From: Tupaia tana
Taxonomy: Eukaryota > Chordata > Mammalia > Scandentia > Tupaiidae
NCBI GenBank assembly: GCA_026018925.1
Contig: JAKSZU010000006.1
Location: forward strand, 131,295,592 to 131,359,591
Length of the DNA stretch: 64,000 nt
Direction of reading: 5' to 3'
Position numbers and translations under genes: made by a program. This document shows, piece by piece, positions 11,893 through 22,346 of the stretch; the stretch's first letter is position 1; each line of letters starts with the position of its first letter. The notes beneath the pieces were generated by a model. That model worked only from the letters and a program-made list of their open reading frames with translations, was not told the DNA's origin and did no database searches.

Positions 11893-12160
11893 AGTTTTTT
11901 TTTTTTTTTTTAAGAGAGATTTTTGCTATAGGATGTGTGTGCTTGCTGGAAAGACAGAGAGAGACAGAGTGACAGAGAGTGAGAAATCACCCCCCATGGG
12001 GGGGGATGTCCACACCACAATCCTTTCTCCTCCGTTCCCCTCTCAGGATTTTGGGCACACACATACACATGCCTGGCATAAGTTTTAAGCTGCTGTGTCC
12101 AGGACTCAAACCGTGGTTGGAGTCCAGTGACATAACTATTATGCCATCTGCTGGTCCCCC
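11893..12160 (-). mobile_element. Class 1b SINE
   Basis: T tail, TTTTTGCTATAGGATGTGTG, GACAGAGAGTGAGAAATCACC, CCTTTCTCCTCCG, GGATTTTGGGCACACAC, CATCTGCTGGTCCC. B box decayed to TTTGAGTCC. Confidence 0.9.
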
Positions 12161-12714
12161 CAAAATGAAAAGTATTACTAAAATTCATTTTCATTAACTA
12201 TTTTGGGAGTTTGAAAATTAGAAAGACTTAATTAAAATCCACTTCTGGAGGGCCTCTTAGGAAAGGTGTGTGATGATGCTGGTGTGAAATACACTGTGAT
12301 CTGTCTTCAGAAATCACAGATGGTGCAGATGAAGTTGGTAAACCCTACACAAGCCAGCACAAAGTGTATACCTGTGAACACATGTCCACACTCGGACCAG
12401 GTTTATGGATATCCAGATTGACCTATCTTATTTAACTCAATGGGAGGAAGTATTTTAGTCTATTAAATGCTGTAGAAGTATATATGTTTTAATTTCAGAT
12501 ACTTATTACCCTTTATCTTACAAAAAAGAAAACTTGAAATTATTAAATCAGTGTTTAAGCTACAGATGATGAGATGCTCGCCTAACCCAACTGTCCTGAC
12601 CATTGGAAACTCAGATGTGTCAAAGCTTATTAACACGTGAGGGTGAGCACAGGGAGACATGGCATGAGGGTCCTCCACAGAGAGAAAAGAGAAGCAGATA
12701 CATAGAATCAATGT

Positions 12715-12715
<1 letters not shown>
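12161..12715. other. Unique sequence, nothing recognised
   Basis: No repeat or gene recognised. An 82-codon minus frame at 12463-12711 has no visible similarity. Confidence 0.45.
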
Positions 12716-12761
<46 letters not shown>

Positions 12762-12771
12762 TACACATGCA
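12716..12771. repeat. (CT)n(CA)n microsatellite
   Basis: A pure CT run followed directly by a CA run, at the tail side of the adjoining minus-strand SINE. Confidence 0.95.
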
Positions 12772-12956
12772 AAACTCCCTACTCGCCACCACTAGACTTC
12801 TCATGAGGAATGGCCATGCCTCAACGTATGCATGCATATGTGCCTGGCATGTTTCTCAAGCCACCAGGTCCAGGACTTGAACAGTGCAATCAGCCATGTG
12901 GGATCCAGCCACTTTAGTTATTGTACCTTAACCACTAGGTTCACAGAGTTGGCCCC
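12772..12956 (-). mobile_element. Class 2 SINE, tail replaced by microsatellite
   Basis: GCATGTTTCTCAAGCCACC, GGTCCAGGACTTGAAC, CAGCCATGTGGGATCCAGCC and CTTAACCACTAGG give the head and part of the body; the 3' half is degraded. Confidence 0.75.
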
Positions 12957-13380
12957 TGTCTGCTCTTTATACCATTAGGATAAATTTTCTTTTATTCATT
13001 TAAGCTACTTAAAATGGCTGTTACTTGTAACAACATCAACAAAAAAGCCTTAATGAAGAGAATTGGAGGGAAAGGAAGAAAAATACTGGTAAATGGAAGC
13101 TCTAATGTGGTGAAAATATACATCAATAGAATCTCTTTAAGTAGGAGAGGGAAATTGTTTATGTTTGATGCTCTGGGCCTTCAAAGATGATGAGAAAGTC
13201 CTAGACACCTATGTTTCCCTATTCTCCTTCTTTTTCCAATATTCACAAATGTGCCCCAAGTATTTGCCTTAAATTCAGGAACATGTCTTGTATTCTCTCG
13301 ACTATTATGTCAGTCACTACAGAAACCCAAACTTCTAGGTCATATTGTTCAACTGTAGTTTGAGCCCGAAGAAAATCTGC
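12957..13380. other. Unique sequence, nothing recognised
   Basis: No repeat, RNA or exon recognised. Confidence 0.4.
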
Positions 13381-13383
13381 CCG

Positions 13384-13525
13384 GAGACCAGTGATTCTCC
13401 GACTTTTCTGTGTATTAGAGTTACCAGTTTGTTAAAACAGATTGCTGGGCCTAAACTAGTTTTTGATTCATTAGGCATGGAGTCGGGCCTCAGAATCTGC
13501 TCTTCTAAGAAGGTTCATGTGATAC
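13384..13525 (+). mobile_element. MER5A-like DNA transposon fragment
   Basis: CCAGTGATTCTCCGAC, GTTAAAACAGATTGCTGGGCC, CGGGCCTCAGAATCTGCT and AAGGTTCATGTGAT are in the order of MER5A, more diverged than the copy at 6373. Confidence 0.7.
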
Positions 13526-13529
13526 CGAT

Positions 13530-13983
13530 GTTGTAGTTGATGCAACAGGAAACCACAACCTTATTCCTGTCACCTCTCCCAAGCCTTCAAAGTCATCCAA
13601 AGTACTCTCTCTTAATTCAGAGTTTATCAATACCCAAATCCCCCACAGTCTCATCCTCATTTACCTTCTTGCCCCAAGGTGAACTTGATCTTCCCAGGTT
13701 ACATTCTCTGGGCAGCCTGTCTACTGGTAGCTGCAATTTTTCCCAAGTCTATTACCACAGATCAGGAAGTGGGGCATGTATTCCCATGGGTGCTCATTGT
13801 CACCCTCATACATGTCTCTGTACCTCTGCCCTAGAAGCAACCAAATGAGAATCTTACACCAGCAGATACTCTATCAACCCTGCCCTTATTGCTGCTGTCA
13901 TATATGGATCTCTGGGTATTTCCTTTGATTTCTTGGTGATATAAACTTACAGCCTCACTTTTTCCAATAATACCTCCATTTTA
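13530..13983 (+). mobile_element. Possible upstream part of the L2 at 15590
   Basis: C/T-rich plus-strand sequence (TCACCTCTCCCAAGCC, CATCCTCATTTACCTTC) with the composition of L2 coding sequence. No diagnostic motif is seen, so the assignment is tentative. Confidence 0.25.
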
Positions 13984-14241
13984 ATAATGGTAGATTTCTG
14001 GGACCAGCAGTTAGCATAATGGCTATGTCGCTGGACTCCCATGTAGTTGACCACGGTTTGAGTCCCGGACCTGGTGGCTTAAACTCACACCTGGCGCATG
14101 TGCGTGCGTGCCCAAGATCCCAAGAGGAGAATGGAGGAGAAGGGATTGCGGCATGGCCATCACCTCTGGGTGGTGATTTCTCACTTTCTGTCTCTCTGTC
14201 TCTCTCTGTCTCTGTCTTTTTGGCGAGCGCACGCGCCCTCT

Positions 14242-14279
<38 letters not shown>

Positions 14280-14320
14280 AAGAAAGAAAACCTCTCCAAA
14301 AAAATATAATGGTAGATTTC
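13984..14320 (+). mobile_element. Class 1b SINE with target-site duplication
   Basis: Element 13999-14305, with ATAATGGTAGATTTC at 13984-13998 and 14306-14320. B box GTTTGAGTCC. Its A tail is a long A run followed by (GAAA)n, placed before a second CCTCTCC-A segment. Confidence 0.95.
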
Positions 14321-14550
14321 CATATATCTATGGAAATCTATACTCTTTGGCCTATCAATTCCTTGAATGGCACTTTTCCAAAGGTTTGCCCTCAATCTCA
14401 TCTTAGCTACTTTCTTGAGGCTGTACTTTAAACCTTTTCATAACCTTGATTTCAAGTATTTTATTCTCTGCAGCATCATATCTTCCCAGCCCACTCTTCC
14501 TAGAATTCAGGCCCCAACAATCCTTCAACTCTAAGGATACCCTGGATCTA

Positions 14551-14804
14551 TTTTTTTTTTTTAAGCAAAATTTTTTTGCTATAGGGCACAGGTGCTCATG
14601 GAGAGACAGAGAGATAGAAAGTAAGAAATCACCCCCTGAGGGGATGGCCATGGCATAATCCCTTGTCTTCCATTCTCCTCTTGGGACTTTGGACACACAT
14701 GCACATGCACCAAGCATGAGTTTTAAGCCGCTGGATCCGGGGCTTGAACCACGGTCAACTATGTGTGAGTCCAGCGATGTAGCCATTATACCACCTGCTG
14801 GTCC
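14551..14804 (-). mobile_element. Class 1b SINE
   Basis: T tail, TTTTGCTATAGGGCACAGG, GAGACAGAGAGATAGAAAGT, AATCACCCCCTGAGGGGATG, GGGGCTTGAACCACGG, CCACCTGCTGGTCC. Confidence 0.92.
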
Positions 14805-15585
14805 TGATGCGACCTTTTTTTTTATTGACTTCACACCCTTCCAGGCTAAGTTTTATGGTTAATCACTGCAATCACTCCCTTGCAAACACCTCATCTCCCC
14901 TTATTCCTCTGTCATTGTCTTACACACTTGGCAGATTCACAGCCATGGCTAAATCCAACTCTCGCCCACTCCTTATCTGCAACCTTAAAACTAAAACTGG
15001 AGGAAAACACACAGCCACAATGACTTTAAATTAGCAGTGGGGCTTAATTATACAAGGAAATCATACTAGATGTTTTTAAGAATTTATTCTACTGCCCTGT
15101 TGATAGGATTTAAAATACTTTTTTTCTCTTTTTGAACCCCAGGGAGAAAATTGGAGCATTTGCAAGAGAATTTACAGAGATTATCACCATCACCCCCACC
15201 CATCTGCCACGTCTTCCTCTGCACACTCTGCCTTGCTACTGGGTAGGAGGTTATGGTGATGAGTGAATATCCATGCTCCTGTCTCACGTCAACCCCTCCA
15301 CTGTGCCCTAGAACTCATCTCTCACTGCATTGCTTGACAAATCTCCTTTTCTGTACTATATTATCTATCTTCTCTACTGTATCAACATACAAAAATGTTA
15401 CTTCCTGCAAACTAAACTCTCTTGATTTATCTTTTTCCATCAGCTTATTACTCCCTTTCATTGCTTCTATTTGCAACAAAACTACTCGAAAACATTCTAC
15501 ACAATCCTATCTCCATACTTACCTTTCTCCATTCTCTCTTTCATCCACTTTAATTAGGATTTTGCTATCACTCCATCAAACCTGA
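14805..15585 (+). mobile_element. Probable L2 coding-region remnant
   Basis: Pyrimidine-rich plus strand leading without a break into the recognisable L2 reverse transcriptase segment (ATCACTCCATCAAACCTGAACTTCTGAAGGTCACC at 15568-15602 resembles the usual upstream part). The left portion is too degraded to assign firmly. Confidence 0.35.
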
Positions 15586-15589
15586 ACTT

Positions 15590-15885
15590 CTGAAGGTCAC
15601 CTGGATTGCTGTGTGCCATGTTTTATCTATCTATTAATATCTATCTATCATTTGTCATCTATCTATCTATCAATCAATCAATCATCTTTTTCCCATTTTT
15701 TGTCCAGGCAACATGCTTTCTTGGATTTTCTCCTACCTTTCTGAAAGCTCTTTCTCAATATCTTTCAGTTCCCTCTCTTCTTTTATCTGTGCAGCCACAA
15801 GCCTCAGTCCTCGGACCTCTTTTCCACACTCTGTTGGTGATTTTATCGAGTCTCGAGGCTTTAAATATCATATCTAGATTCTCCT
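15590..15885 (+). mobile_element. L2 LINE reverse transcriptase fragment
   Basis: In one frame the sequence reads PQASVLGPLFHTLL (15795-15836), matching the PQGSVLGPLLF motif of CR1/L2-clade reverse transcriptases. GAGTCTCGAGGCTTTAAATATCAT follows, as in L2. A (TCTA/TCAA)n run lies upstream. Stops elsewhere make it a fossil. Confidence 0.8.
15623..15690. repeat. (ATCT)n / (ATCA)n microsatellite
   Basis: Imperfect tetranucleotide run inside the L2 remnant. Confidence 0.85.
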
Positions 15886-16262
15886 TGACTTACAGTGGGG
15901 TTATAGGCTGATAAAGTTGAAAACGCTATAAGTAAAAAATTCATTTAATATGCCTAACCTACCAAGCATTATAAGTTAACCTAGCCTGCCTTAAATGTGC
16001 TCAGAACAGTTACATTAGCCTAAAGTTGGGCAAAATCATCTAACATAAAGCCTTTTTGATAATGGGCTGAAAATTTCATATAGTTTTTAAACACTATACT
16101 GAAAGTGAAAAACAGAATGACTGAATAGGTACTCAGGATATGGTTTCTCCTGAATGAATATCACTTTTGTACCATCATCAAATTAAAAGTTGTAAATCAA
16201 CCCGTTGTGTGTTAGAGATGTTCTCTGTATGTATTTACAGTGTGATGGGAAATATTCTCTAA
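15886..16262 (+). mobile_element. Tigger-type (TcMar) DNA transposon fragment inside L2
   Basis: TTGACTTACAGTGGGGTTATAG, then GATAAAGTTGAAAACG, CCTAACCTACCAAGC, ACATTAGCCTAAAGTTGGGC and CTGAAAGTGAAAAACAGAATG match a mammalian Tigger-family MER element. L2 sequence resumes to its right. Confidence 0.75.
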
Positions 16263-16404
16263 GACTCCAGACTTGTAGTCAGATGTCTTTCAGACACATC
16301 ACACTGAGATTTCCAACACGAAACTCCTACTCCTTGACCCTCCTAATTACAAACTGCCTTTCTCTTCTCAGTTAATATAGCTTCATCCTTTCAGTTGCTT
16401 AGTC
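16263..16404 (+). mobile_element. L2 LINE fragment
   Basis: CTCCAGACTTGTAGTCAG, CATCACACTGAGATTTCC, CGAAACTCCTACTCCTTGACC and CTTCATCCTTTCAGTTGC follow L2 coding order after the reverse transcriptase. Confidence 0.75.
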
Positions 16405-16698
16405 AAAAGTTTGTCTTTGTGGGAACCAGCAGTTAGCGTAATGGCTATGTCGCTGGACTCCCACGTAGTCGACCGCGGTTCACGTCCTGGACCGGATGGC
16501 TTAAGACTCACGACAGGCACGTGTGCGTACGTGCCCAAGATCCCGAGAGGATGGAGGAGAAGGGATTGTGGCGTGACCACCCCCCCTGGGGGGTGATTTC
16601 TCGCTTTCTGTCTCTCCGTCTCTCTCTGTCTGTCTGGCGAGCGCACACGCCCTATAACGAAAAAACCTCTCCAAAAAAAAAAAAAAGTTTGTCTTTGT
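16405..16698 (+). mobile_element. Class 1a SINE inserted in L2
   Basis: Element 16421-16682. AAAAGTTTGTCTTTGT is duplicated at 16405-16420 and 16683-16698. B box is GTTCACGTCC, a CpG-decayed form of GTTCGCGTCC. Body and AAAAAACCTCTCC tail are well preserved. Confidence 0.95.
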
Positions 16699-16872
16699 TT
16701 TCTCTGAGTCTTTCAGACCCCACATGAAGCATGTAAAACAAGTTCATCTTTATCCTTCAAAAATATCCATAATGTAACCATTTTTCCATGGCTAGCACCT
16801 GATTACCATGATTCGCTTTGAGTAGACAGCCTTCCATTATATAGTTGCTTCTACCCTTGCTTCTTAAACTGT
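16699..16872 (+). mobile_element. L2 LINE fragment, continuation
   Basis: TTTCAGACCCCACATGAAGC, AAATATCCATAATGTAACC and GTTGCTTCTACCCTTGCTTC match successive parts of L2. Confidence 0.7.
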
Positions 16873-17160
16873 AGTAAACAACAACAACAATAAACACACA
16901 CACACACACCCCAAAACCAAAAACCAAGAAAAAGCAGCCAGGGCTCTGGTAGCTGGAGAAATGTAGACCATGGTGTGGTGTCCTGAGATTCTGGATCTCA
17001 TGAAGGCCACTGAGTGCGTCATTCCATTATGTCAAGCATGTTCAACCCAACTCAGCAGCTCATTTCTGACTGTCTCCCTCAATGGTACTTCTCCCATCAC
17101 TTAGCACTCTCTAATGACTGCATTCTTTAATTTTATACGTTGTTTACATAGCTGTTTATT
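16873..17160. other. A/C-rich run and unique sequence
   Basis: (CAA)n and (CA)n at 16876-16911, then unique sequence without recognised features. Confidence 0.45.
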
Positions 17161-17292
17161 TGAGGGTGCTTCAAAAAGCCCATGGGAAAATGGAATTAAA
17201 AGAAGACTTTACTTTGGTACAAATAAATTTGAAGTGCGTGCATTACTTTTTTCATAAGACATTTTTTTCTGTGAGCTATTGAATACCCCTCA
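17161..17292. mobile_element. Short mariner-like inverted-repeat element
   Basis: GAGGGTGCTTCAAAAAGC at the left is mirrored by an imperfect complement GCTATTGAATACCCCTC at the right. The internal sequence GGAATTAAAAGAAGACTTTACTTTGGTACAAAT matches the copy at 60028-60152. Looks like a non-autonomous Tc1/mariner MITE. Confidence 0.65.
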
Positions 17293-18000
17293 TATGCTAT
17301 CATTTTATATTTTCCTTTAGAATAGGAATATTTTCTTTTCTCTAAGACCTATGAACTCAATAAATGCTCAAGAATTTGTGAACTTTTAAAGGGTACTAGG
17401 ATGTGAGAACCTCAGGAACAATCTGGTTTTGATACCTTTGTGAAATGAATAATATCCAACAGCATCTTCTGTTCTTTGTCAAGTATTGGAGTACCAGAAA
17501 GGCAAGCTACAGTCATGTTTTCACTTCTCTTTCTCAGCTGGGGTGACTTGGAAAATTTCTCTCTTTTTTTATCATAAGGTAAGAAACTAGACTTAACCAC
17601 CTTACCAAAGTGCCATATGGTGTAGGAGAGACATTATCACAAAAGAAATTTGAATACAGTTAGGAAGATGGAAACATATTCCGGGAATCTGAAAAACAAA
17701 TAGCCATAGTGCCTTCTCTGTTGGATTTCAGGCTTTATAAATTTACTTAAATATGTTAATATTATAGGTAATATCTCTTAAATTACCATTGTATTAGCAT
17801 ATTATGTAGGATATATTTGTTTCTTTGCACATAACTTATCTCAATTAAAAGTATTCTTTCCCCAGAAATAAGTAATTTCTCATCCTTTAAAACATATCAT
17901 TTTCAGGAAGTCTTCCAATAAATTATTTGTGTACGTTCTCATGGTGCATCACATATGTTTATGTTAATATTTTCTCATGCTATTAAAGTTATATGTTTAT
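17293..18000. other. Unique AT-rich sequence, nothing recognised
   Basis: No repeat, RNA or exon recognised. Confidence 0.4.
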
Positions 18001-18162
18001 AGGCCAGCAGGTGGCATGGTGGTTAAGGCAGTGAACTCCCACATGGCCAACTGCAGTTCAAGTTCCAGACCTGGTGACTTACTTTCTCACTTTCTCTCTG
18101 TCTTTATCTCTCTCTGGTGAGTACATGTGCCCTATGACAAACTTAAGAAAATAATAAAATAA
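18001..18162 (+). mobile_element. Class 3 short SINE
   Basis: GGCCAGCAGGTGGCATGGTGG head, B box GTTCAAGTTCC, GACCTGGTGACTTAC, CT tract, GGTGAGTACATGTGCCCTATG, A-rich tail. Monomer without the G+C-rich body. Confidence 0.88.
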
Positions 18163-18430
18163 GGGACCAGCAGTTGGTGTAATGGCTATGTTGCTGGACT
18201 CACATGTCGCTGACCGCAGTTCGAGTCCTGGATCTAGTGGCTTAAACTCACGCCAGGTGCGTGCGTGCCCAAGATCCTGAGAGCAGAATGGAGGAGAAGG
18301 GATTGTGGCATGGCCAACCCCCCAGGTGGTGATGTCTTGCTTTCTTTCTCTCTGTCTCTCTCTGTCTTTCTGGTGAGCACATGTGCCCTATAGCAAAAAT
18401 CTCTCAAAAAATTAAAATAAATAAAAATAG
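18163..18430 (+). mobile_element. Class 1b SINE inserted in the tail of a class 3 SINE
   Basis: Starts GGGACCAGCAGTTGG directly at the end of the preceding SINE's A tail. B box GTTCGAGTCC is intact. Tail AAAATTAAAATAAATAAAAA resembles the AATAAAATAA just upstream. Confidence 0.93.
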
Positions 18431-18533
18431 AAATGATATGTTTACATGTCAAATTTTGCAATGAGATATGAGAAGGTTTTCTTTTATATTTAAATCTCTG
18501 GTGTCCAGCAGTAATAAGTACACAATTCATGTT

Positions 18534-18819
18534 TGCTTATGTTTTTCTTTTTTGTTTTTAAGAGGTTTTTGCTATAGGGCGCGTGCGCTCACCAGACAGA
18601 GAGAGACAGAGAGACAGAAAGCGATAAATCACCCCCCGGGGGGATGGCCATGCCACAATCCCTTCTCCTCCATTCTCCTCTCGGGATCTTGGGCACACAT
18701 GCACACGCACCCAGCATGAGTTTTAAGCCACCGGGTCTGGGACGCAAACTGCGGTGGACTACATGGGAGTCCAGCGACATAGCCATTACACTAACTGCTG
18801 GTCCCTGCTTATGGTTTTT
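18534..18819 (-). mobile_element. Class 1a-like SINE with target-site duplication
   Basis: Element about 18548-18805. TGCTTATG-TTTTT recurs on both sides (18534-18547, 18806-18819). In SINE sense the B box is GTTTGCGTCC, derived from GTTCGCGTCC. Forms an inverted pair with 18163-18430. Confidence 0.92.
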
Positions 18820-18844
18820 AATTTTCAATTAAACTTAACCCATA

Positions 18845-18897
18845 TTTTAGTTCATGTTGTGTTGCTATAACTGAATACCTGAGACTGGGTAATTTAT
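18845..18897 (-). mobile_element. MaLR LTR, left part
   Basis: GTTGTGTTGCTATAACTGAATACCTGAGACTGGGTAATTTAT is the reverse complement of an ERVL-MaLR (MST/MLT1-like) LTR end; interrupted by a SINE. Confidence 0.75.
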
Positions 18898-19101
18898 TTG
18901 AAAAAAATTTTAAAAGATTTATGTTATTTATTATTATTACTTAATTTGCTACAGGACACACATGTTCATCAGGGAGATACAGACAGAGTGAAGGTAAGAA
19001 AGCAAGCTGCCAGATCCAGGACTTGAACTGTAGTTGGTCATGCGAGAGTCCAGCACCTTAACCACAGTGCCACCTAGTGGTTCTGAGACTGGATAATTTA
19101 T
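18880..19101 (-). mobile_element. Class 3 SINE inserted in MaLR LTR
   Basis: Element 18898-19083. TGAGACTGGGTAATTTAT (18880-18897) is repeated with one mismatch at 19084-19101. SINE signals: GCTACAGGACACACATGTTC, GGACTTGAACTG, CACAGTGCCACCTAGTGG. Confidence 0.88.
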
Positions 19102-19464
19102 AATGAAAAGAGATTTATTGTGGCTTACAATTCCAGAGGCTGGGAAGTTCATAACTGGGTGGCCACATCTGGTGAGGGCCTCATGCTGTGTCATAAGGGA
19201 TAGCATCTCATGGCACCATGAGCAGCAGCAGTGAGTGGGTGCGTCAACGGAGTGCCCAGTGCTAGAGACAGAGGTGGTGCCAGGCTCACTTTCTAACAAC
19301 TTACTTGCAGTAACTAACTTGTTCCCTTAAGACCTATCTCAGTCCCTTCAGCAAGGCATTAATCCCTCTCAGTGACCTAATCACATCTTAAAGGCCCCAT
19401 CATCTCTCAATAACATTACAGGGACAATTAAATTTCAACATGAGTATAAGAGGACAAACCATAG
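19084..19464 (-). mobile_element. MaLR LTR, right part
   Basis: AATGAAAAGAGATTTATTGTGGC, GGTGAGGGCCTCATGC, CAATTAAATTTCAACATGAGTATAAGAGGACAAACC continue the reverse LTR. This is an old endogenous retrovirus-like LTR with no coding part. Confidence 0.75.
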
Positions 19465-20076
19465 CCATCTATTAGCATGTTATTATTCTATAGTTAGATA
19501 TTCTTCCTCCATGTAAAATATTTAAATGATATTCACCTCTCCAATTTAAATAGGTTGAACACTGTAATATAATTTTTATTCATGGATGAGTGAATGCTAC
19601 AGCTCGTCACTCTAAAAATTATCAAACTATTTAGTACCTATGTACTTAAAACAGCTACTTGCTGATATCTTCATGTTTAATCAATTAAATCCTAATAAGG
19701 ACATTTAGTTCAAAAGAAAATAACTACATTATAAATGCCTGTACCTCTTCTACCATATTACTTGCAATAGACAAGACATTTGGAGAGAAGTATGACTGGT
19801 GGTGGTTTTCCTTCTTATCCCTCCCCTAGATACAGAATTCTCAAATCATTGCTACACTTTCAAGGTCTCATTTAGTTAAAGCAAGAAAGCATCATCTTTA
19901 AAGACTGAAACATCCATATAAAACTAAAACATCTACAACAAAAGGGTGATGGGAGACTATGTGTAAGATTCTAGGAGGACCTTGGTTCTTGACTATAAAA
20001 CTTACTTGGGGGAGTAATAATGAAAAATATGGAAAAGATTGTGCATTAACCATGGGAGGGACACATTTTTGGAATT
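19465..20076. other. Unique sequence, nothing recognised
   Basis: No repeat, RNA or exon recognised. Confidence 0.4.
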
Positions 20077-20366
20077 CCCATTCTTTTTTTTTTTTTTTTT
20101 TGGCAGAGGTTTTTGCTATAGGGCGTGTGCGCTCACCAGGCAGACAGAGAGAGACAGAGAGACAGAAAGCGAAAAATCACCCCTCAGGGGGGATGGTCAC
20201 ACCACGATCCTTTCTCCTCCATTCTCCTCTCGGGATCTTGGGCACACACGCACACGTGCCCGGCGTGAGTTTTAAGCCACCGGGTCCGGGACACGAACCA
20301 TGGTCGACTACGTGGGAGTCCAGCGACATAGCCATTACGCTAACTGCTGGTTCCCCCGTTCTTTTT
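20077..20366 (-). mobile_element. Class 1a SINE
   Basis: Element about 20090-20354, flanked by CCCATTCTTTTTT and CCCGTTCTTTTTT. B box in sense is GTTCGTGTCC (from GTTCGCGTCC). Ends in GGTTCCC, the reverse of the GGGAACC start. Confidence 0.93.
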
Positions 20367-21232
20367 TATTGTTTGTCTAATGGATACTAAGAGAGAAAAC
20401 TTGGCAACGCAGTACATTGTTTTGTAGTTTGTAGAATTTAAAACAGAAAGCAAAAATGGACAATAATTTTTGGGCCGTAGATTTCTCTTAGTAGCTCACT
20501 GGTGAAGTTGGTTCTGCTATTTTGCCACATACAAAGAAGCTTCTGTCTCAGGGCACTGGCTGGTTCTTTGAACATGTTGCCCTTTCTCTCCCCAAACCCC
20601 TCTCTTCTCTACATCCTTCTCCTGTGGAGTTATAGCCCAAAGTCAGGTGATTTGGGGAGGAATACTAATGAGAATGTCTTTCAAGAGTTTATGCATTTTC
20701 CACTCTGTGATTCAGCTAGTGAAAAGGCTGTCCAGAAGGCTGACTTGCAGTACTACCCAGAGGCAGTTTTACCACTTAGTGCCAGAATTCTTCTGTAGCT
20801 TTGAAAACAAAAGCCAGGGACCACTTTCATGTATGCTTTGCTTATTGACGACAGCTGGCTGAGGTATCATGTCAGTGATCAAGGATTATTTTAAACTTTG
20901 CGGTATCAGAAAAGGAACAAAGTCATTAGGTAATCTAATCCAAGCCCTTGGTTTATTCTACTTATGACATATTTTGGTTTAGTTGCTATAAACTATTTCA
21001 TTTGAAAGGCTGACTTTTGTTTCTGTTTTTAGTTTTGTTTTTGTTTTACCCAAATAATTTCTATTGTTAAGAAAGAAACATTAGGTTCCTTTAGGGGTCA
21101 ATCCAACGTTTATCCTCATTGAAAACATCTTCCCACTACTAAGAACTTCTGTCTCGGAACAGTGACTCATTCAGGGAATCTTCATATAAAAATGCCCATT
21201 TTTACCAATGTTTTAAAAACTGGCTTGCCTCA
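20367..21232. other. Unique sequence, possible L2 scrap
   Basis: CAGGGCACTGGCTGGTTCTTTGAACATGTTGCCC near 20548-20583 could be an L2 remnant. Otherwise nothing recognised. Confidence 0.35.
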
Positions 21233-21545
21233 GGGAGCCAGCATTTGGTATGGTAGTTAAGGTGCTGAACTCCCACATGGCTGACTACGGTTCGAGTCCT
21301 GGACCCAGTGGCTTAAAAATCACACTGGGCATGTGTATGTGTGTGTGTGTATGTGTGTACTTAAAAGCCCTGGAGGAGAGTGGAGGAGAAGGAATTGTGG
21401 TGTGGCCATCCCCCTCGAAGGGGTGATTTTTCACTTTCCCTCTCTCTATTTCTGTCTTTGTCTCTCTCTCTCTCTCTTCCATGAACACATGTGCCCTATG
21501 GCAAAAAAACAAACAAACAAACAAAAAACTAAAAACAAACAAAGC
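21233..21545 (+). mobile_element. Class 2 SINE
   Basis: GGGAGCCAGCATTTGGTATGG head, perfect B box GGTTCGAGTCC, GTGGCTTAAAAATCACACTGGGC, a (TG)n run, TGGAGGAGAAGG, CT tract, CCCTATGGCAAAA and an (AAAC)n tail. Confidence 0.9.
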
Positions 21546-21683
21546 AATGACGACAAATTATTTACCTTTGATTTTTAAGTTCTTCCAATTATCATGAAAT
21601 CTTGTCTTGGACCATATTCTCAGTTTCTATTTATTTGCATATCTTCATCTCTGGATCTCTGTAGTGCTACCACTGTCGGAATT

Positions 21684-21920
21684 GCTAGCTCTGTGGTGTG
21701 GTGATGAAGGTGGCTGGACCCCACATGGCATTGGGCTTTGCATGCGTTTGTGCCTGCCCCAAATCTCCAAGGAAGAGGATGGTAGAGAAGGGCTTGCGGA
21801 AGGAATTGCAGCGTGACCATTCCCCATGGTGGGTGATTTGGGGTGCTTTCTCTTCGCCCTCTTTCTTTGCCTCTGGTGACTCCACGTGTCCTCTGGTGAA
21901 AAAGAAAAAAAAAAAAAGAA
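21684..21920 (+). mobile_element. Diverged class 2 SINE
   Basis: TAGCTCTGTGGTGTGGTGATG head, GGCTGGACCCCACATGG, GATGGTAGAGAAGGG, TGCAGCGTGACCATTCCCC, GGTGACTCCACGTGTCCTC, A tail. Confidence 0.8.
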
Positions 21921-22070
21921 ACTTTCTGTTGGTTAAAATAGACTCAATCCCCCATGCACAAAGATCATATATTTCTGATATCATATTTGAGAGAATTTAT
22001 GTTGATAATTACATTTTTTTAATCAAATATAGAAATTAATATTTCCTTATTAGTATGTCAATTTCAGTTC

Positions 22071-22346
22071 TCATAAGTAGTTTTTTTTTTTTTTTTTTTT
22101 TAGGTTTTTGCTACAGGGCATGTGTGCCCCCAGAGAGACAGAGAGATAGAAAGTGAGAAATCACTCCCAGGGGGGATGGCCACGCCATAATTCCTTTCCC
22201 TCCATTCTCCTCTAGGGATCTTGGGCGCGCATGCACATGTGCCCAGCGTGAATTTAAGCCACCGGGTCTGGGACTCAAACTGCAGTCGACTACATGGGAG
22301 TTCAGTGATATAGCCATTACGCTAATTGCTGGTCCCCATAAGTAAT
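22071..22346 (-). mobile_element. Class 1b SINE
   Basis: Element 22081-22336. ATAAGTAG/ATAAGTAA flank it as an imperfect duplication. TTTTTGCTACAGGGC, CACTCCCAGGGGGGATGG, GGGCGCGCATGC, AATTGCTGGTCCCC. B box in sense GTTTGAGTCC. Confidence 0.93.

Noticed and set aside
12716..12771. Regulatory Z-DNA element from the (CT)n(CA)n run
   Set aside because: A common microsatellite arising at a SINE tail; no further evidence for function.
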